Assembly: GCF_963169125.1 (NCBI RefSeq)
Contig: NC_084795.1
Coordinates: forward strand, 258,473,042-258,537,041
DNA from: Humulus lupulus
Taxonomy: Eukaryota > Streptophyta > Magnoliopsida > Rosales > Cannabaceae
DNA length: 64,000 nt
Direction of reading: 5' to 3'
Below the pieces are notes generated by a model that worked only from the letters and a program-made list of their open reading frames with translations, had not been told where the DNA came from and made no database searches. Within the stretch, counting starts at the first letter, position 1, and every line of letters begins with the position of its first letter. This document shows, piece after piece, positions 1 to 10,174 of the stretch. Position numbers and translations under genes: made by a program.

Positions 1-1111
1 AAACACATTTTTGGTGTTATTAAAAGCCTTTTTTCTTGTAGTGCACCTTCCACATGCACGAAGGGACGAGGGCTTCGCTAGGTGAGGCCAACCTCGCCTC
101 TAGGCACCACGCTTTAATCCACTAAACCCGAGTGCACGAAGGCTTCGCATAGTGAAACCCAATTTTCATAAGGGAGAAGCTTGACTCACCTAGGCACCAA
201 GAGGCCCAACACGACTACGAACGTTGAGGACGCCTTCCCCAAGACGTGCACCCAAAGAAAAGGGCCTCGCTATGAGAGGCCCTGTCTTCTTGAAATGCTG
301 AAAAAACCTTGCCTCGCTGACCTGAGAATCCACGAAACACCCTCGTCATGGCTTTTATTATATGTAAAGTCTGAAACCTCATGAGTGTGCATACAAGGAA
401 CACTTGTGAAGACCCAATTATCATTTGATTTCAAGCTAGAATTGGTGAAGATGACTAACTATATCATTTATAATGACTCACAAGCTTTCCTGCACTTAGT
501 AAAATGTAAGGATCCTTGAGGAAAAGGTGTATGTTTGAAAGGATGCTTAAGAATGCTTTCTTGCACTTAGAACGGTCAAAGGTACTTAGTAAAATGTAAG
601 GATGCTTGAGGAAAAGGTGTATCTTTGAAATATGAGAATGACCATCAAGTACAAGGCATGCATGCGAGTTCGGGGTGTACGACCATGAAGATGACAAAGG
701 CATGATTCTGACATCCATATCTGACAAGTTGTGGAGGTACGAATTCGTACGAGATGTGGGGGCATGACCTGTATGCCTCTGACCGTGTACCAACATTGAC
801 ACCATAACCCTCTGCTCCACAAAGACTTGTGCCACTATCCTGATGGTGTACCCGTGTTCAACTTTGTCCCCAAGGACCACTATGTATTAGGGCCATCAAA
901 GCCCAGCTATAAATAGACCTTCACCCCTCAAGTTAAGGGGTTGGAAAAATTCATTGTAAACGGAGATAGTAAAGCAATATACGATTCTTTTCCTCCATTG
1001 ATGTTCTGCATCTCTCTTTCTTAAGATTTTCCTAAGTCCTACCTACACAGTTTTCGTAACAAGCTCTGAGTTTTCCATCCATATATCGTTGATAAGTTCT
1101 TGTCCTCAACA
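1..1111 (+). mobile_element. Partial forward LTR (element L), Tat-like Ty3/gypsy
   Basis: This is the right-hand part of an LTR whose left end lies outside the window. A TATAAATA box sits at 908-915, followed by a pyrimidine-rich leader and a CA terminus (CCTCAACA, ending about 1111), after which the sequence becomes AT-rich and unlike an LTR. The downstream part shares the order AGCAATATA, then CCTCCATT, then a CATCTC stretch with the reverse LTR at 18830-19988, so both probably belong to related Tat-type families. The U3 part holds degenerate repeats of a GCACGAAGG-GGCTTCGC unit and a 47-bp duplication. Short frames here, including a 138-codon one on the minus strand, have no recognisable domain. 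Confidence 0.55.
494..630 (+). repeat. 47-bp direct duplication in LTR U3
   Basis: Positions 494-540 and 584-630 are near-identical 47-bp copies with two mismatches, separated by 43 bp. They lie upstream of the TATA box of the LTR, where tandem U3 repeats often act as enhancers in LTR retrotransposons; that role is inference here. Confidence 0.8.
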
Positions 1112-1786
1112 CATGCCTTAACAAATTAATTAATATATTTATACTTTGAATTATATATACAAAACAACAACAATAGAAATTCAAATTTTGAAAAATAAGA
1201 ATAATAAAATAAGATAAAAATAAAAAAAATAAAAAATAAATGATATATATGACACTATATATATAATCTAGTACTTATATATATATTTATAAAAGAAAAA
1301 ATAATTTTTTTCTCTGAACTATTACTCTTCTAGAGTTTTCCCCCTCAATTCATAAAAAAATCTCCCGAATTATAGTAATATTGCAAATGTGGATTTTTTG
1401 TTGCATTCCGCTCATTTTTTTAAACAGTTTGCGGATGTAGCATTGATATGGGTATAAAGTAGTGCAATTCAAGAGTCAAAGTAGAAAATATATACATATA
1501 TAGTGCTCTAATGATAAATTTTAGGAATATAAATTTGTATTTTTAGAGTTAATATTTATATATTATTATTAATAAGTTTGATTTCAGCTAGCTTAAGTTA
1601 GTTAAATATACTTTTGTACCTCAACTATACATGTAATATGTAGCTACATCAGCAATAAAAAATTCACATAATTTTATTTTCCTTCTTGATTGTACCATTG
1701 AGTAAATATTTAATTTTCGATTTCTCATAATATGTAACTTTTTTTTTGTTAACACATACATGCATGTCATGATTCCAAGTACATAT
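1112..1786. other. AT-rich sequence, no gene seen
   Basis: A strongly AT-rich stretch with short ATAT runs and poly-A/T. I find no coding frame, LTR border or structural RNA. It separates the LTR at the left edge from the start of the next element. Confidence 0.6.
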
Positions 1787-2191
1787 TGTTGGCACCATTT
1801 TTCGTCAATTAAATTAATTAGAGCAATTAAACAATTGAAATAGGAAGAAAAGAAAAGAAAGAGATTTAGTTAAAATCTACCTACGACCACGAGTCACTTT
1901 TAATAAGGTCTCAATACAAGATTATGCATGAGTACAAATGACTGAATCTAGGTTATTTATAGGCCCAGTTATAAGAATATTCTTCCCTTAATTCTATGGA
2001 AGTTACAACATAATATTCAAATTCAAAATCAAATTAATATTTTATTAATACAATTTAAATGCATTATTTGAATAAATATCCCATAAAAATATAGTTGTTA
2101 TACACGGTTTATCCTATTTCCATAAAAATAGGGATTTCCTAACATCATCTCTGTGTATTTGTTTAAAGTGTATTCCAGTTGGTACGGTGCT

Positions 2192-4801
2192 TGTAACGAC
2201 CCAAATTTCCTAATAAGGTTTAAGACCTTGATTAGGAGGCCGGGAGGGCCATAATTGATTTACTGTGTTATTATATGATTACATGCATGATTATGTGGGT
2301 CATATTATTATATGATGATAAAGGCATGCATGGGACTATATACTCTGTTGTGAGGGTATTATGGTAATTTGGGTCATTGATAGCGTAATTGTGTATTTGT
2401 GTGTATATTGGTAGGCTAATGTTGAGACCACATTATTATGTGGGTATGTCTGCAGCTTGTGGCTCGAGGCGATCCTAATAAGCGGTTTAGCGGGAAAGTC
2501 ACAGCAGGGATTTATACCCGGCTCGGTGTGAGCCTAGGGATGTATCTGGGAATTTGGAGAATATATATTGGAGATGATTTGGTATTGAGAAATATAATTG
2601 GTGACTAACTAGATGACGGGAATTAAGTGGTAAATATTTAGGACACTTGAGGAGTTAGTGGGAGTTGGGAGCAATGACAAGAATGCCCTTAGGATGTTTA
2701 AAAGCTTGGTTTAATTGGGAGGGAAATGTGGTCATTTGACTATAAGGGATAGGTAGCATCTGTCTTTATGTTTTAGTGGAAGTTGTAGATTAACTCAGAA
2801 GCTTAAGGAAAAGAAGAAAGAAAGAAAGAAAAACAGGACACTTAGAGTTATCTCTCTCTCTCATTCGGCTGGGTCATCTCTTCACCATTCCTTGTGGGTT
2901 TTGGAGCTGGAATTCCAGAGTAAGCTCAAGATGGAGCTTACGGCTAAGGACCTCGGTGAAGCTAGAAGAACTAGCAGGATTTAGCCAGTCAATTGAGGTA
3001 AGTTTTAAGGTTTCCTTATGTGATTTTCTGGGTTTTAATGAGATAGTTTCTAAGTTTGAGTTTTGGATGGAATAAAGGGATATGAACCTGAGGAGTTGAA
3101 GGGCTTGAGGCTGGTTGGATGCTAGAAATGATTCTACAGCTGAGGTAAGGATTAATTTGAAGTTTGATGGTTGAATTTGAGAGTTTTCATGGCTGGTTTT
3201 GAGTTCTGTGGGTTTGAAATTTCAAAAATTGGAAGTGGGATTTTGGTGAGTCGTAGGCTGGATTTTTTGTTGGGTTATGTTGTTTAAATCATTCTAATGT
3301 TGTTGTTATTAATTGGTTTTGAGTTGGGAGCTTTAGGATGGCTTTAGGATGGCTTTAGGTGAGGTTTAGAGATTGAAAATGGTGGTTTTTTCTGGGTTCG
3401 AAGGGTCGGGCCGCGGCATGGTTCTTGGTGAGTCGCGGCCCTTCGAAGTTGTCGCATGCTGAGGAAGGAGGGTGGGCCGCGGCATGGCCCAAGCAATGCC
3501 GCGGCCCTTTCCTATTTTTGTACCTTTGGAGGTTCTGTTTGGGGGCCATGTCGCGGCATGGGTGGCCTATGCCGCGGCGCTTAAGGGATTTTGGGATTTT
3601 GAGATTTTAGGCTTGGGAATTTAACCTAAGGTGCTCGGGGTTGAGTCGTTTACCATATTTGGTGAAGTTCAATGTTCCGAGTACTAGAACTTGGCTTGGG
3701 AACTCACTTAAGATTGTTAATGGTATCCTTTATCATTATTGTGACTAGGTGTTAAGCTAGGACTCGAGGATCAGATCGCGCTCAAGGAGTATTGCCCGTA
3801 GCTAATTCATCTGAAAGCTAAAGGTAAGAAAGCTGCACCTGTTTATGTGGCTAGGTTGGGACTAAGTGTTCCCTATGTTTATATGCGTTGTTATGTGAAT
3901 GTGGTTAATCATGTGGACACGATGGCACTAAGATCTCCCTACATTTGTATATCATGTCATGAGATGGTATTATTATGCCATGGGACATGCGATAACCGGC
4001 CTAAGAGTGTCGAAATCAATAATTGCGCACAGGGCACGACTCGGCCACTGGTAGCTGAGGCAGCTTATTTATCACTGAGCTCGGTTAAGCTGGCCGGAGT
4101 CAGTGAGTATTACACTGGGGGCGGCCCAAGAGAGCCGAAGATAGTGTGTTAAATAGAGGGTGCGACTAAGGGCGCTGACTCTGAATATCATTTGATGATG
4201 TGATAAACTGTTGATTATGATCGTGAATATTGTGTTATAAATATGGTTTGTTGGCTGTTTGGATGACAAACTGTTAATCTGTTGTGTGTTATCACTGATT
4301 GGATAAATGTTATGAAACGTTGAATTCCTGGTTGTGCATTGTAAGGTATTTGATAAATGATGTTGATCTTGCTATGTTATCATGCTTTCTTGCTGGGCCT
4401 CGGCTCACGGGTGCTACGCGGTGCAGGTAAAGGCAAGGGTAGGCAAGTCAACCATGAGTTGGAGAGCTCTGGGGGCGAGGTGTACATCGCCAGCTGCTTG
4501 GCCGCCACATTCGAGGAATTGTACAGGGACGGAAACCTAAAATATATATTTTGCCATTATAGTGGCATGAATTATTTGTAACTTTTGGAATTAGTTGTAA
4601 CTAAGACGTCTAAATCCTGTTTTGAGTTTCCATGTATTAAACTGTCATTTTTTAATGAAAATAGCCTATTTGTGACCAAATTCTTTTATTCCTAATCCGA
4701 TGATGGCATTGAATTCACACTTTGTTTAAATGGCTTGATTAGCAAGTCTTGCACTATTTTAAATACATAGTGTAACGGTCTTGGTTATTCAGGGCGTTAC
4801 A
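2192..4801 (+). mobile_element. Solo LTR S1 of a Tekay/Del-type Ty3/gypsy element
   Basis: A 2610-bp LTR begins TGTAACGACC and ends GGGCGTTACA, flanked by the 5-bp target duplication GTGCT at 2187-2191 and 4802-4806. No internal region remains, so it is a solo LTR, normally the product of LTR-LTR recombination. It shares many conserved blocks with the LTRs of elements B, C, F and H: the GACCCAAAT start, the block around GCTCACGGGTGCTA (from about 4403), and the 3' end TTGGTTATTCAGGGCGTTACA-like sequence. A CAG|GTAAAG acceptor-donor motif lies at 4426/4427. A GC-rich palindromic module lies at 3404-3583. It sits inside the LTR of element J. Confidence 0.92.
3404..3583 (+). repeat. GC-rich palindromic word module in solo LTR S1
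   Basis: Within otherwise AT-rich LTR sequence the word CCGCGGC or CGCGGC occurs repeatedly in both arms, for example GGGCCGCGGCATGG followed by ATGCCGCGGCCC, able to pair as a hairpin. Other Tekay LTRs in the window carry a different GC-rich word at the corresponding place. Confidence 0.7.
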
Positions 4802-5076
4802 GTGCTTCAACGCACTTTTGAGATCACACTTAGTTTCGAGTTCTTCGTTCCAGTTATTGTCACCTCCTTGCTTGATTAGTATGTGGAACTCATCTTTCGA
4901 ATGAAACTTTTGCTTTTTGAGACTATAACTCATGCTCGAGTGCTTCTGACATAGCACCTTGGAAATTTATGATCATTTGTCTAAGTATCATGTAGAATAC
5001 TTATCAATTCTAAGTTTATGTCGTGCGAGCCTACATTTCAAGGCTATTTATTTATTCTCAAAATTTGGGTGTAACA

Positions 5077-5093
5077 TTTTTCCCTCTCAAAAG
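5077..5093 (-). other. Polypurine tract of element J
   Basis: On the minus strand this reads CTTTTGAGAGGGAAAAA and abuts the LTR start TGTTACACCC. In LTR elements this tract primes plus-strand DNA synthesis. The tract-LTR arrangement parallels that of element A at 15603-15614. Confidence 0.65.
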
Positions 5094-6113
5094 TGTTGGT
5101 TCGAATCCTATGAGAATGAAACTTTTAAACTTCAATTTTAGAAAATGTGCCCAACCACCACACTCTAGTATGGACACGTGTCAACACAATGATGCATACC
5201 GAGAGTACTCGAGTACTCTCTTTCTGCACATGTCCTTTCATATTCCCTTTTTTTCGCCACTTTTCAAGATTAAATGTGGTCCATCGGATCACGTTTTAAT
5301 CAATTTCAAGGGCCCAAATTCTCCCATGAATGCCTACTCTTGCCAATTTAAACCCCATTTCATCTTAACCATTCTCACTTTCATTCTCTCATCTTAAGAA
5401 AAGAAAAAAGAACCAGAGCTCCAAATCCTCGTAAGTTCTCAAAGTCAAAAAAATAGAGCAATCTCCACACGTTTAATTCCATAGGATCTTTCTTGCTTTC
5501 GATCTTTCAATCGACAATTTCTTCATTCCCACGATCGATCTTATGTAAGTTTTTATACCTCTATTTTCTATGAATAACGTACTTTTAGTTCCATGCATGA
5601 GAAATTATTTCCTGTTCTTGAGATGTTCTTAAAATTCTTACTGAAAAAGAGGACTTTTGATTTGCATGGGTGAGTAATTTCAATGAAAAAAGTGTTGATT
5701 TAGGCAAATTATAGGTAAAGAATTGGTACAATTGGCATCTTTTTTTATGTTATTGAGTGCTAGGTAATAGGTTTCATGTAGAGCAGAAATAGGATTTTTT
5801 TTACTAGGGTTTTGATTCACATAAACCGATGATATCCCCATTTTTGGTAATTTCCCATTTCTTCCTAGAAAATCGGGATAGCCTAATTTGGAAGTAAACT
5901 TCCCACTCCATATGGGATCGCTTTTAATGCCCTGAGCTTATAACAACTCGGTTATGGCATATGAATAACCTCGCTATTTTGAGCCTTTAGTCTCAAATTA
6001 TTCTATCCCATTATCTCAAGCTTGCGAGTTTGAGCTATCAAGATATTTTCTTTCCATTTTTTCTAAGTGATGGGCCCTCACCCTTTTCTTTCTTGTTAGA
6101 TGATGCAGTCTTC
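5094..6113 (-). other. Non-coding 3' internal region of Tat element J
   Basis: About 1 kb between the polypurine tract and the start of J's antisense ORF. Element A has an equivalent 1-kb spacer (14592-15602). It holds a GACACGTGTC G-box-like palindrome near 5173 and, near 5400-5540, a purine- and pyrimidine-rich stretch with GTAAGTT donor-like sites that resembles a leader of the antisense transcript. No domain is recognisable. Confidence 0.5.
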
Positions 6114-6839
6114 AGAGAATCAGTGGGGGCCTGAGCTTGCAATCCTCTACAACCCATCGTATCCTTGAGTTGAATCTCTGTTTACTCAAAATTAGCGGTT
6201 GATTCAGGAACACAATGATCACCTCGAACGTGAAGACATTCTAGCGCACTTTCAACATCAAATTATGGAGGTTGAAGGAGGAAAAAGAAGGAGACTAGTG
6301 TTTGTCGTGTACCTAATCCAGACCTCGAGATTTTTCCAATCCCACTAAATCCCAATTGTAGCATTGCAATAGCATTTCCCCCAAGCAGGCTCTTCTTCGA
6401 GCCAACTAACGACACTATCAGCCCCCTAGGTTTCTTCTATCCACGCCTCAGAGAGTTCTTTCTTCGAGGCTGAACACTACCAGATCTCCATCACATCCAC
6501 AAGAAAGATATCAAAAACCTTGTCTAGTAAAGTAGTCCACAAAGTTGGTGTGTCGACCCCCCAACTCCGAGGAAATTGGTTGTTTTGCTCCTGGTGAGGA
6601 CAACCTGTGAAGATAACTTAAGCTCGCAACCTGGAGACATGAGCACATGCGAGCTAGGGCGCTCCTGCCACTGAAAGAGTACTTTCAGAAATTCACCGAC
6701 TTTGTTGGTGTTTCCCCCTTCCAGCTCCAGTCTAATTCATAAACGATTCTAGCAATGCTAAGGCCGCTATATCACGAGGAGAAGTGGGATGGACCCTCGG
6801 CATATGAGATTCTATATCTCTGTTGCCTGAAAAGCAACC
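6114..6839 (+). pseudogene. Antisense ORF of Tat element J, N-terminal part (Transposase_28-like)
   Basis: The forward strand encodes, with several stops and frame changes, a protein that starts near 6114 and includes PFQLQSNS and EILYLCCLKSN near its right end. That pattern resembles the plant Transposase_28 family (putative gypsy-type transposon), an extra ORF carried antisense to gag-pol in Tat elements such as maize Grande. Element J runs on the minus strand, so this ORF is antisense to J. The coding sequence is cut by the insertion of element A at 6840 and resumes at 16379. Function of the family is unknown; the assignment is by remembered pattern, not a search. Confidence 0.55.
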
Positions 6840-6876
6840 TATTTTACCCTAAAATTATCACGAGTTAAATTACTAG
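6840..6876 (+). mobile_element. 5' LTR stub of element A
   Basis: About 37 bp closely match the first bases of the 3' LTR (15615 onward): shared blocks are TACCCTAAAATTA and CACGAGTT. The terminal TG has become TA. Sequence beyond 6876 is gag-like, so the rest of the LTR, primer-binding site and leader are deleted. Confidence 0.7.
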
Positions 6877-7650
6877 TCGTTCTGTCAGAACTGCCACTCC
6901 GAGATCTATGCCTTCAGAGCGAACCCAACGAAGTGCTCAACCATCTAATCGTCACAGAGGTCATCACCAACATGTCAGTTGTTCTGTCAAGACTGGGACT
7001 CCTAGCTCCATGCCTTCTTCGCAGATTCTCAGGAGTGCCCACAACAACCCACCATGGAAATCTGTGACAATTTCATAAAGGAAAAATGCTCCAGCGAATC
7101 CTCCTATGCCACAATTAGAACCCCAGGCACAGAGAACTAGAGACATTGGAGTAAAGTCGAGGTGGGCTAGTTTGGTTCGTCATGATTGAACGAGGATAGC
7201 CTTGCCCATAAGGCATCTTCCATCACCAGTTATACATCCTACACAACCTCGCCCACAACGAGATGCTTCAGCTCATGGGAACAGTAGGAGAAATCCTCCC
7301 CCGTCAGAAGATACTTACACCCCATAGGCACGTGTTGAGAATCCAGGTCCCCGATCTCAACTGTGGGCTGTAAGTTTTGCAAATGGAAGTTGCTGGATGC
7401 GGAGCCAGTGTGGAGGCAGGTCCAAAAGCAACTTGAGGAATCATCTAAGCTCAGCGCAAATTTTGCTATATGATCCACAACCCGACCTGAGTGATCATTT
7501 GAACTCACAAAGAAAGTATCCACTTGGAATGAGGATGTAAGTTATACTCGACATGAGGGAGGTCCGTATATTGTACCCGACAATGGGAATGTCCCACCTA
7601 ACTAAGCTCAAACTTGGAGGGACAATAACCCAACAAACACGTACAATAGG
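6877..7650 (+). pseudogene. gag N-terminal remnant, element A
   Basis: The forward frames read as a Pro-, Gln-, Arg- and Ser-rich low-complexity stretch with many stops. A segment near 7490-7540 (HLNSQRKYPLGM) matches in style the reverse gag of element I (AHLNVQREPLQPV) at 50335-50601. Two stretches, near 6881 and 6975, share the order TCTGTCA, CACTCC or GACTCC, and ATGCCTTC, suggesting a local duplication. The structural core and zinc-binding part of Gag are missing; the region passes directly into protease. Confidence 0.45.
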
Positions 7651-8259
7651 ATGGGAGTTGTTGAACAGTCCCCAGCTAACCTAGAGATGAGGGACCTAAC
7701 CCTTGAACGACTGGAAAATGGGCGGATGATTGAGACTCAAATGAAGAGCTCGAACCTTTCGCTCCAAACCGATTTGAAGGTGACCTCAATGACTCTATAT
7801 GGGTTTTCGTGTGAAAGAACGGAGACCATAGGGATGATCAGACTAGGGGTGACATTGGGAGAAGTGTCACAAATTGTTTCTGAAATACTTGATTTTGTGC
7901 TAATCGATTGTTTGGCCGCAAATAACGCGATCTTGGGACGACCTGCGTTGATGGATTTTGAAGCCATCACATCAATCTGACATCTGGCAATGAAGTTCCC
8001 CTCGACCTCAAGAATATGCATAGTAAGAGGAGACTATCTCGCTGCCATAGAATGCTACAACATTGCTATGAAGGGAAAATCACAACCCGAGCAGCAAGTG
8101 ATGGTTATAAATGAAGGAAATGAGGAGTCCCGGGAAATGGTACTTACTCGTAGGATGGAAGAACCTCAGGAAGGAAATGATGAGGTCACCCAATGGGACG
8201 ACATTGATCTGCGGGTAAGTGAAGATAGGTCTAAGCTTAAAGTAGTAGAAGAGCTTTAG
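7651..8259 (+). pseudogene. Protease and protease-RT linker, element A
   Basis: Frames at 7651-7980 and 7990-8259 carry the C-terminal half of a Tat-type aspartic protease: a GMIRLGVTLGE strand, FVLIDCLAANNAILGRPAL (the ILGRP signature), and then the family-typical KFPSTSRICIVRGD and CYNIA words. A TGA stop near 7978 divides them. The N-terminal half with the catalytic D-x-G is absent because of the gag deletion upstream, so no active protease could be made. The following acidic linker leads to RT. Confidence 0.7.
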
Positions 8260-8337
8260 CAAATAAACATCGACCCAGAAGAACCTTCAAGACTTATCAA
8301 AATTGGAAAAAATCTTGAAGTCGAAAGGAAGGAGCTT

Positions 8338-9273
8338 GTGGACTTTCTAATGAAAAACCTAGATGTTTTTTCTTGGTCACATGAGGATATGGTGCAAATC
8401 AGTCTGAGTATAATAATGCACACTTTAAAATTGGAAAAGAATGTGCCTGCAAAGTCCCAAAAATGGAGGCTCTTGGGGACAGGACGATCTGAAGCGTTGG
8501 AAGAAGAAGTAGCTCGCCTACATAAATGTGGGTTTATCAGGGAAGAAAAATACTCCATCTGGGTCGCTAACCCTGTGCTAGTCCTGAAGCCAAATGGGAA
8601 GTGGAGAACTTGTATCGATTTCTCCGACCTCAACAAGGCATGTCCCAAGGATTGTTTCCCAATACCAAGAATTGATCAGTTGGTAGACACTACAACTGGT
8701 AACGAGCTCATGTCTTTCATGGACGCGTATTCGGGATATAACCATATTGCGATGAACCCTGCAAACCAAGAGCATACCAGTTTCATGACTGAGCATAATG
8801 TATATTGCTACAAAGTTATGCCATTCGGGCTGAAAAATGCCAGAGCTACATACCAACGATTGGTCAACAAAATGTTCGCTAACTAGATCGGGAGATACAT
8901 GGAGGTGTATGTCAATGATATGCTCGTCAAGTCAAAGAATTCCAATAACCATGTATCTGATCTAGATGAATGTTTTGGCACATTGAGGAAGTACGACATG
9001 AGGTTGAATCCCAAGAAGTGCACTTTCAGAGTTGCATTGGGAAAGTTTCTGGGGTTCATAGTCAACACAAGGGGGATAGAGGAAATTAGGTCGTTGTTTA
9101 AAATGCCTTCGCCCAGGTTGCGTAAGGAAGTACAAATCCTAACTAGAAAGGTGGCGGCTTTAAACTGTTTTATTTCAAAATCCACTGACAAGTGTCTACC
9201 ATTCTACAACTTGCTTAGGGGAAACAAGAAATTAAAATGGATCGAAAATGTGAACAGGCATTTCACGATCTAA
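8338..9273 (+). pseudogene. Reverse transcriptase, element A
   Basis: Tat-type RT with NPVLVLKPNGKWRTCIDFSD, a FMDAYSGYNHI block, PFGLKNARATYQRLVNKMF and, after a TAG at 8884-8886, MEVYVNDMLVKS. The catalytic YVDD box reads YVND (8908-8919), so the first metal-binding Asp of the pair is Asn. Thumb sequence continues to 9273 with NPKKCTF and FLGFIVNTRGIE. Nonsense mutation and the active-site change mean the enzyme is dead. Confidence 0.85.
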
Positions 9274-9715
9274 AACACATTTAGTTGAACCCCTCGTACT
9301 ATCAAAACCGATGTCTAGAGAGTTTCTGTTTCATTACCTGGACATGGTAGAAAATGCAGTCAGTGTCGTATTAGTTCGAGAAGCAAACCGAGTGCAGAAA
9401 CCCATGTATTATGTAAGTAAGAGGCTTCTCAGAGCTGAATCATAGTACCCACTAATAGAGAAGCTCGCGTTCTTTCTCATTTTGGCTTCAAGGAAGCTCA
9501 GGCTGTACTTCCAGTCCCATTCTATTCACGTCTTAACCAACCAACCTTTAAGGCAGGTTTTGCAAAAGCCTGAAATGTCGGGACGTCTATTAAAATGGGC
9601 CATCAAACTTAGCCAGTTCGAGATATTATATATGCAACAAACTGCAATCAAGAGCCAAGCTCTTGATGATTTTTTGGCCGAATGCACAGGTTTTCAGGAC
9701 ACGTTGATAAGGGAG
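9274..9715 (+). pseudogene. Native RNase H domain, element A (degenerate)
   Basis: Broken frames give EFLFHYLDM, VSVVLVREANR, MYYVSKRLLRAES, a stop, then IEKLAFFL, ASRKLRLYFQSH, VLTNQPL and SGRLLKWAIKLSQF, ending at QALDDFLAECTG. This is the ordinary gypsy RNase H of Tat elements, which in that lineage has generally decayed and been supplemented by a second RNase H. The word order matches element D at 21498-21960. Confidence 0.75.
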
Positions 9716-10174
9716 CCAGTGCAAGAATTAGTGAAAATCTTCATTGGCGGATCGTCTAACAAAAATGAATCAGGAGCTAGAATAATCTTAATCTCACCTG
9801 AAGGACAACGGTTCCATACAGCTCTGAAGTTCGGGTTTAAAGCATCCAACAACGAAGCAGAGTATGAGTCTTTATTGGCAGGGCTAAGGGTGGCGAAAGA
9901 GATAAAGACGAAAGCCATTCAATGTTATAGTGATTCTCAACTCCTGGTAAATCAGATATTGGGGTAATACCAAGCTCGATGCATCAAGATGGTGGCCTAT
10001 CTAGCTAAGGTAAAAGGCAAGTTTTCTGAGTTCGAGTTTAGCTCCATTGAGCAAGTACCCCATAAGCATAATTCCAAAGTAGATGCTCTGGCTCGACTCG
10101 CTACCACCAAAGAGGCAGATACATTGAATGTAGTCCCAATGGAGTTCTTGGAAAGCCCGAGTATAACAGCATAG
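9716..10174 (+). pseudogene. Archaeal-like RNase H (aRNH), element A
   Basis: The second RNase H, diagnostic of Tat/Ogre-type elements. Motifs are FIGGSSNKN, ILISPEGQ, ASNNEAEYESLLAGL, CYSDSQLLVNQI and, after a TAA near 9965, NSKVDALARLAT. The first catalytic position, normally FVDGS, reads FIGGS, so that Asp is lost, while the Glu and the two later Asp residues remain. The frame is otherwise one of the better preserved in the element. Confidence 0.8.

Larger units (their letters stand above)
1787..5076 (-). mobile_element. 3' LTR of reverse Tat element J, split by a solo LTR
   Basis: Reading on the minus strand, the LTR starts TGTTACACCC at 5076 and ends GGTGCCAACA at 1787. It is preceded on that strand by a purine-rich tract at 5077-5093. 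A reverse TATAAATA box is at 1954-1961. The LTR is interrupted by the solo LTR at 2192-4801. Without that insertion and one TSD copy it measures 675 bp, close to the 759-bp LTR of Tat element A, whose start (TGTTGTACCC) is also similar. The five bases to the left (1782-1786) are CATAT; no matching right-hand copy is visible because the other end of J is truncated. Confidence 0.7.

Noticed and set aside
464..880. 138-codon frame on the minus strand
   Set aside because: It lies across the duplicated U3 of an LTR, has no domain, and its repeated words come from the 47-bp duplication.
2812..2850. GAAA-type microsatellite
   Set aside because: A short purine run (AGAAAGAAAGAAAG) at the place where other Tekay LTRs have similar purine stretches; too short to report as a repeat locus.
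5400..5560. Pyrimidine-rich leader with GTAAGT sites that looks like a host-gene 5' UTR and intron
   Set aside because: It falls between the polypurine tract and antisense ORF of Tat element J, so it is more likely the leader of that transcript; no host coding exon follows.
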